Shown here piece after piece: positions 3,964 to 6,811 of a stretch of DNA of 6,811 nucleotides. Each line of letters begins with the position of its first letter. Positions within the stretch are counted from its first letter, which is position 1. Made by a program: the position numbers and the translations under genes. This DNA comes from an uncultured Propionibacteriaceae bacterium (GTDB lineage Bacteria > Actinomycetota > Actinomycetes > Propionibacteriales > Propionibacteriaceae). The stretch lies in the NCBI GenBank assembly GCA_937859105.1, contig CALMAD010000343.1, positions 1 to 6,811 on the forward strand, read 5' to 3'. A model generated the notes under the pieces. That model was not told the origin of the DNA and searched no databases. It was given only the letters and a program-made list of their open reading frames with translations.

Positions 3964-5075
3964 TGACCGCCCTCACCACCCAGCCGGCTTCCCGGCCGGC
4001 TCCCCCAGCCGCCCCCTCGGTGGCCGAGCAGGACGCCGAGCGGCGCGACGGCGTCCTCGCGGCGGACCCGGTCGTCCGGTCGGCGCTGGTGCGCCGGCAC
4101 CGTCCCAGGACCGTGAACCACCTGCTCACCGGCATCGCGGTCGGCCTGTGGGCCGCCGGCGCGCTGCTTGTCGCGCTCGTCCCGCCGACGCGCGCCTTCA
4201 CCGTCCACGGCGAACGGCCGGCGCTGGCGTTGGCGTCCGTCATCGCCGTCGGGCTGGCCGCCGTCTGGGCGCTGGCAGCCCGGCCCGGCACGAAGGCCGG
4301 GCTGCAGGCGTCCCGCTGGCTCGGCGCCTGGGCGCCGTGGTGGATCACCCTCGCGGTGGTCTTCGCCCTCTGGGAGCTCGCCACAGCGAAAACGGGGGCG
4401 CTCACGCCGCCGTACTTCCCGCCGCCCGGACAACTGGTCACGGAGGCGTGGACGGACCGCGTCCTGCTGGGGCAGTCCATCGGCAACTCGCTCGCGCTGC
4501 TGGCCGTCGGCCTGTTCTGCGGCGGCATCACCGGCCTGGCGACCGGCCTGTGGATGGGCTGGTCGAAGCAGGCGGGCTACTGGCTGAACCCGATCGTCCG
4601 CTACATCGGCCCGGTGCCGACGCTCGCGTGGATCCCGATCGTGTTCATCGCGTTCCCGAGCTCGTTCAGCGCGGCGGTGTTCCTGATCGCCCTGACCGTG
4701 TGGTTCCCGATGACCGTGCTCACGAGCGCGGGCATCCGGTCGGTTCCGCGCGACTACTTCGACGTGTGCCAGACGCTGGGGGCGTCCAACCGCTTCCTGA
4801 TCTTCAAAGTGTCGCTGCCGGCCGCCCTGCCGAACATCTTCACCGGCATCTTCATGGCGCTGCCCACCGCATTCGTCACGCTGACCATCGCCGAGACGCT
4901 CGGCGTCAACTCCGGCCTCGGCTGGTACATCAACTGGAAGAAGGGCTGGAGCGCCTACCCGGCCATGTACGCGGCGATCGCCGTGATGGTGGTGCTCTGC
5001 GGATCCCTGCTGAACCTCGAACTCGCCATCCGTAACCGGGTGCTCGCCTGGCAGAAGGACCTGACCCGATGGTGA
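3963..5075 (+). CDS. ABC transporter permease, SsuC/TauC/NrtB type, with an extra N-terminal membrane pair
   Basis: A 370-residue inner-membrane channel subunit. The start overlaps the upstream stop (TAATG at 3961-3965), so translation is coupled. Residues 1-50 are a cytoplasmic Pro/Ala/Arg-rich tail. Two membrane helices follow (about 54-73 and 87-106), then a conventional permease from about 125: a helix at 126-142, PPYFPPPGQLV (149-159, the segment usually seen near the start of SsuC-like proteins), and further helices to about 356. The coupling-helix (EAA) motif is at 264-290, DYFDVCQTLGASNRF followed by KVSLPAALPNI, with the conserved G and LP. Typical SsuC/TauC proteins are about 250-280 residues, so the first 120 or so residues including two helices are an addition. 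The adjacent binding protein and ATPase complete the transporter. Family sure; substrate inferred only from the leader. Confidence 0.9.
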   Translation: MTALTTQPASRPAPPAAPSVAEQDAERRDGVLAADPVVRSALVRRHRPRTVNHLLTGIAVGLWAAGALLVALVPPTRAFTVHGERPALALASVIAVGLAAVWALAARPGTKAGLQASRWLGAWAPWWITLAVVFALWELATAKTGALTPPYFPPPGQLVTEAWTDRVLLGQSIGNSLALLAVGLFCGGITGLATGLWMGWSKQAGYWLNPIVRYIGPVPTLAWIPIVFIAFPSSFSAAVFLIALTVWFPMTVLTSAGIRSVPRDYFDVCQTLGASNRFLIFKVSLPAALPNIFTGIFMALPTAFVTLTIAETLGVNSGLGWYINWKKGWSAYPAMYAAIAVMVVLCGSLLNLELAIRNRVLAWQKDLTRW

Positions 5076-5950
5076 ACCACCCCAACCCCACGCCGTCCGC
5101 GTCCGACGCGGCCGAGACGACCGGCGCTCCCGATCCGACCGGCGCGTCCGAGATCGCCGATCCGACCGGCGCGACCCAGCCCGTGGACGCCGCCCTCCCC
5201 GCCGGCGGAGCGGTGGACGTCCTGGGCGTCACCCAGGCGTTCATCTCCAAGCGGGAGCCCCTGCCGGTGCTCGACGACGTCAGCCTGTCGGTGCGTCCGG
5301 GCGAGTTCGTCAGCCTCGTCGGGCCGTCGGGCTCGGGCAAGTCGACGCTGCTGCGCCTCATCGCGGGGCTCGACCAGCCGATCACCGGCGAGGTCTACGC
5401 CGACGGCCACCTCGTCACCGGTCCGGACCCCTCGCGCGGCGTCGTCTTCCAGGACCCGACGCTGCTCCCCTGGCTGACCGTCGAGCAGAACGTCGGCCTG
5501 GGTCCCGAGGTGCGCGGCGTCGCGGACGACCCCGACGAGATCGCCCGCGTCGACGACATGATCGCGATGGTCCACCTGGACGACTTCCGCACCGCGCTGC
5601 CCGCGCAGCTCTCCGGCGGCATGGCCCAGCGGGTGTCGCTGGTGCGAGCGCTCGTGAACCGCCCGCGGATCCTCCTGTTCGACGAACCGCTCGGCAAGCT
5701 GGACGCCCTCACCCGCACGAGCCTGCAACACGACATCGGACGCCTCTGGGCCAGCCAGGGCTTCACCGGGATCATGGTCACGCACGACGTCGAGGAGGCG
5801 CTCATGCTCTCCGACCGCGTGATCGTGTTCTCGCCGCGCCCGGCGACGGTCGTCGCCGACGTCCCGGTGGACCTGCCGCGCCCCCGCGCCGAGGACGACC
5901 CCGCCTTCCGTGAACTGCGCCGCCACGTGCTGGGACTCCTCGGCCAGTAG
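5069..5950 (+). CDS. ABC transporter ATP-binding protein, SsuB/TauB/NrtD type
   Basis: A 293-residue cytoplasmic ATPase that powers uptake through the permease encoded just upstream, whose end it overlaps by 7 nt. The in-frame GTG at 5072 gives the classical GTGA 4-nt overlap, so the start is uncertain by one codon. All catalytic motifs are intact: Walker A GPSGSGKST (85-93), Q-loop VFQDPTLLPW (126-135), signature LSGGMAQR (181-188), Walker B ILLFDEP (201-207), D-loop LGKLDALTR (208-216), and switch His in MVTHD (236-240). The LLPW after the Q-loop and the FDEPLGKLDA stretch are typical of the nitrate/sulfonate/taurine ATPases. An acidic, Pro/Ala/Thr-rich tail of about 48 residues precedes the fold and contains an in-frame repeat (ADPTGAT-like). 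The C-terminal end is short, with no NrtC-like regulatory domain. Third and last gene of the operon. Confidence 0.92.
   Translation: MVNHPNPTPSASDAAETTGAPDPTGASEIADPTGATQPVDAALPAGGAVDVLGVTQAFISKREPLPVLDDVSLSVRPGEFVSLVGPSGSGKSTLLRLIAGLDQPITGEVYADGHLVTGPDPSRGVVFQDPTLLPWLTVEQNVGLGPEVRGVADDPDEIARVDDMIAMVHLDDFRTALPAQLSGGMAQRVSLVRALVNRPRILLFDEPLGKLDALTRTSLQHDIGRLWASQGFTGIMVTHDVEEALMLSDRVIVFSPRPATVVADVPVDLPRPRAEDDPAFRELRRHVLGLLGQ
5131..5173 (+). repeat. 16-bp direct repeat in the ATPase N-terminal tail
   Basis: CGATCCGACCGGCGCG occurs at 5131-5146 and 5158-5173, a 27-bp (nine-codon) period that keeps the frame and encodes two copies of DPTGA. A third, shorter match (GACCGGCGC) lies just before the first copy. 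It looks like slippage in a disordered tail. Confidence 0.75.
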
Positions 5951-5980
5951 GCGTCCGGTGTGCACGTCCCGGTTCGCGGG

Positions 5981-6033
5981 CGGGCGGCACCGCGCATCAG
6001 GCGGACGCCGACGCCGCCCGCCGGTGCCGCTCG
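5981..6033 (+). terminator. Possible operon terminator: long GC hairpin without T run
   Basis: CGGGCGGCACCG (5981-5992) pairs with CGGTGCCGCTCG (6022-6033) over 12 pairs, one G-U; the 29-nt loop can fold further. It starts 30 nt after the ATPase stop codon. No T run follows, as is frequent in high-GC actinobacteria, so termination here is a suggestion. A direct repeat, GCCGCTCGCCG at 6026-6036 and 6039-6049, overlaps its 3' arm. Confidence 0.35.
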
Positions 6034-6102
6034 CCGGCGCCGCTCGCCGTGAACATCGCGTTACATCACCCGAAGGGATGGCGTACGGGGCCCCAACGGC
6101 CG

Positions 6103-6108
6103 TATTTT
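6103..6108 (+). promoter_or_regulatory. Predicted -10 box of the amino-acid permease, leaderless
   Basis: TATTTT ends 7 nt before ATG 6116, so the mRNA would begin at the start codon. No Shine-Dalgarno is seen, and the first five codons are AT-rich, which suits leaderless initiation. No good -35 is visible. Confidence 0.4.
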
Positions 6109-6115
6109 CTCCGCC

Positions 6116-6811
6116 ATGACAACAATTTCTCCGCTCCGGCGGAAGTCGGTGGACACCGTCCTCCACCAAGACGACGAAGGCCACCGCGGGGCACTCCTGA
6201 AGAAGACGCTCGGGGCGCGCGACCTGATCGCGTTCGGCATCGGCATGATCATCGGCACGGGCATCTTCACGCTCACCGGCATCCAGGCGCGCAACAACGC
6301 CGGGCCGGCGATCGTGATCTCGTTCGCGCTGGCGGGCGGCATCGCGATGCTCGCGGCCCTCTGCTACGCCGAGCTCGCGGCCGCGGTCCCGACGGCCGGC
6401 AGCGCCTACACGTACGCCTACACCACGATCGGCGAGATCTTCGCGTGGGTGATCGCGTGGGACCTCGTCCTCGAGTTCGCCCTCGGCGCCGCCGTCGTCG
6501 CCCGAGGGTGGTCCGGCTATCTACAAAGCGCGCTGAACCTGCCGACCACGCTCTTCGGCGAGGCGGCCCCGGTGAACGTCGGCGCCGTCGCGATCGTGCT
6601 GGTCCTCGGCTTCGTCGCCGCCCGGGGCATCAGCGAGGCCCGCTGGGTGACCACCGCGCTGGTCGTCATCAAGGTGTCCATCTGCGTCTTCATCATCTGC
6701 GTCGGGGCGTTCTTCATCCGCGTCGCGAACTACCACCCGTTCATCCCGCCGGCCCAGCCCAGCGAGGGCGGGGCGTCCGCGTGGGAGCAGCCGCTCTACC
6801 AGTTCCTGACC
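6116..6811 (+). CDS. APC-family amino-acid permease (cationic amino-acid transporter-like), cut by the right edge
   Basis: The first 232 codons of a membrane transporter that would import amino acids, probably cationic or other small ones, by proton symport or exchange. After a polar tail of about 30 residues, TM1 carries the family's broken-helix substrate motif GIGMIIGTGIFTLTG (41-55). TM2 is IVISFALAGGIAMLAALCYAE (66-86), followed by the diagnostic VPTAGSAYTYAYTTIGE (91-107), a helix at 109-128, and GWSGYL (131-136). Later helices are near 153-170 and 178-200, with an outer loop at 203-232. These signatures resemble the YfnA/CAT branch (APC, 2.A.3.3 type). ATG 6116 is chosen from the -10 box 7 nt upstream. 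A family member is normally about 460-520 residues, so roughly half is missing. It is separated from the ABC operon by 165 bp with its own promoter; no functional link is shown. Confidence 0.88.
   Translation, partial: MTTISPLRRKSVDTVLHQDDEGHRGALLKKTLGARDLIAFGIGMIIGTGIFTLTGIQARNNAGPAIVISFALAGGIAMLAALCYAELAAAVPTAGSAYTYAYTTIGEIFAWVIAWDLVLEFALGAAVVARGWSGYLQSALNLPTTLFGEAAPVNVGAVAIVLVLGFVAARGISEARWVTTALVVIKVSICVFIICVGAFFIRVANYHPFIPPAQPSEGGASAWEQPLYQFLT

Noticed and set aside
4955..6184. 409-codon open frame on the minus strand
   Set aside because: It lies antisense to the ATPase gene with all its Walker and signature motifs; its own translation is Arg/Gly/Val-rich without any domain.

Overview
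The window is very GC-rich, apparently about 70%, with strong G/C preference at third codon positions in the real genes. Two starts look leaderless. These features, together with a perfect BioQ-type biotin operator and a cysteine-rich leader peptide, point to an actinobacterium. A filamentous actinomycete of the Actinomadura/Streptosporangiales kind is my guess, but genus cannot be fixed from the sequence. No insertion sequence, tRNA, rRNA or CRISPR array was seen.

Layout. (1) 1-952, minus strand: a biotin-uptake operon, bioY followed with a 4-nt overlap by a truncated adenylate-forming (acyl-CoA ligase-like) gene. A 19-bp perfect palindrome at 1002-1020 containing TGAAC-N3-GTTCA lies over the predicted promoter. 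(2) 1109-1711, plus strand: a conserved-looking helical protein of unknown function, apparently translated from a leaderless mRNA. (3) 1712-2308: about 600 bp with no credible protein gene. It holds a good sigma70-type promoter (1782-1810) directly followed by sequence that can fold into a four-way cloverleaf (1818-1900), then further inverted repeats. (4) 2309-5950, plus strand: one transcription unit. Promoter TTGAGT-N17-TAACCT is followed by a 30-residue leader peptide with six Cys in its last 13 residues (five of the six codons are TGT), a 244-nt structured leader, then a Tat-exported substrate-binding protein, an ABC permease and an ABC ATPase with overlapping ends. (5) 5951-6115: a long hairpin that may end the operon, then a promoter. 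(6) 6116 to the right edge: the N-terminal 232 codons of an APC-family amino-acid permease.

How it works together. The ABC system is of the nitrate/sulfonate/taurine (SsuABC/NrtABC/TauABC) type. The cysteine-codon leader suggests it imports a sulfur source and is switched on when charged Cys-tRNA is scarce. The most interesting part of the window is this leader. A 10-bp hairpin (2730-2755) lies 4 nt before the ribosome-binding site of the substrate-binding protein. Its 3' arm can instead pair over 9 bp with 2543-2551, just after the leader-peptide stop codon, as expected of a translation-responsive RNA switch. The biotin operon is a second, independent nutrient-responsive unit whose operator predicts repression by BioQ.
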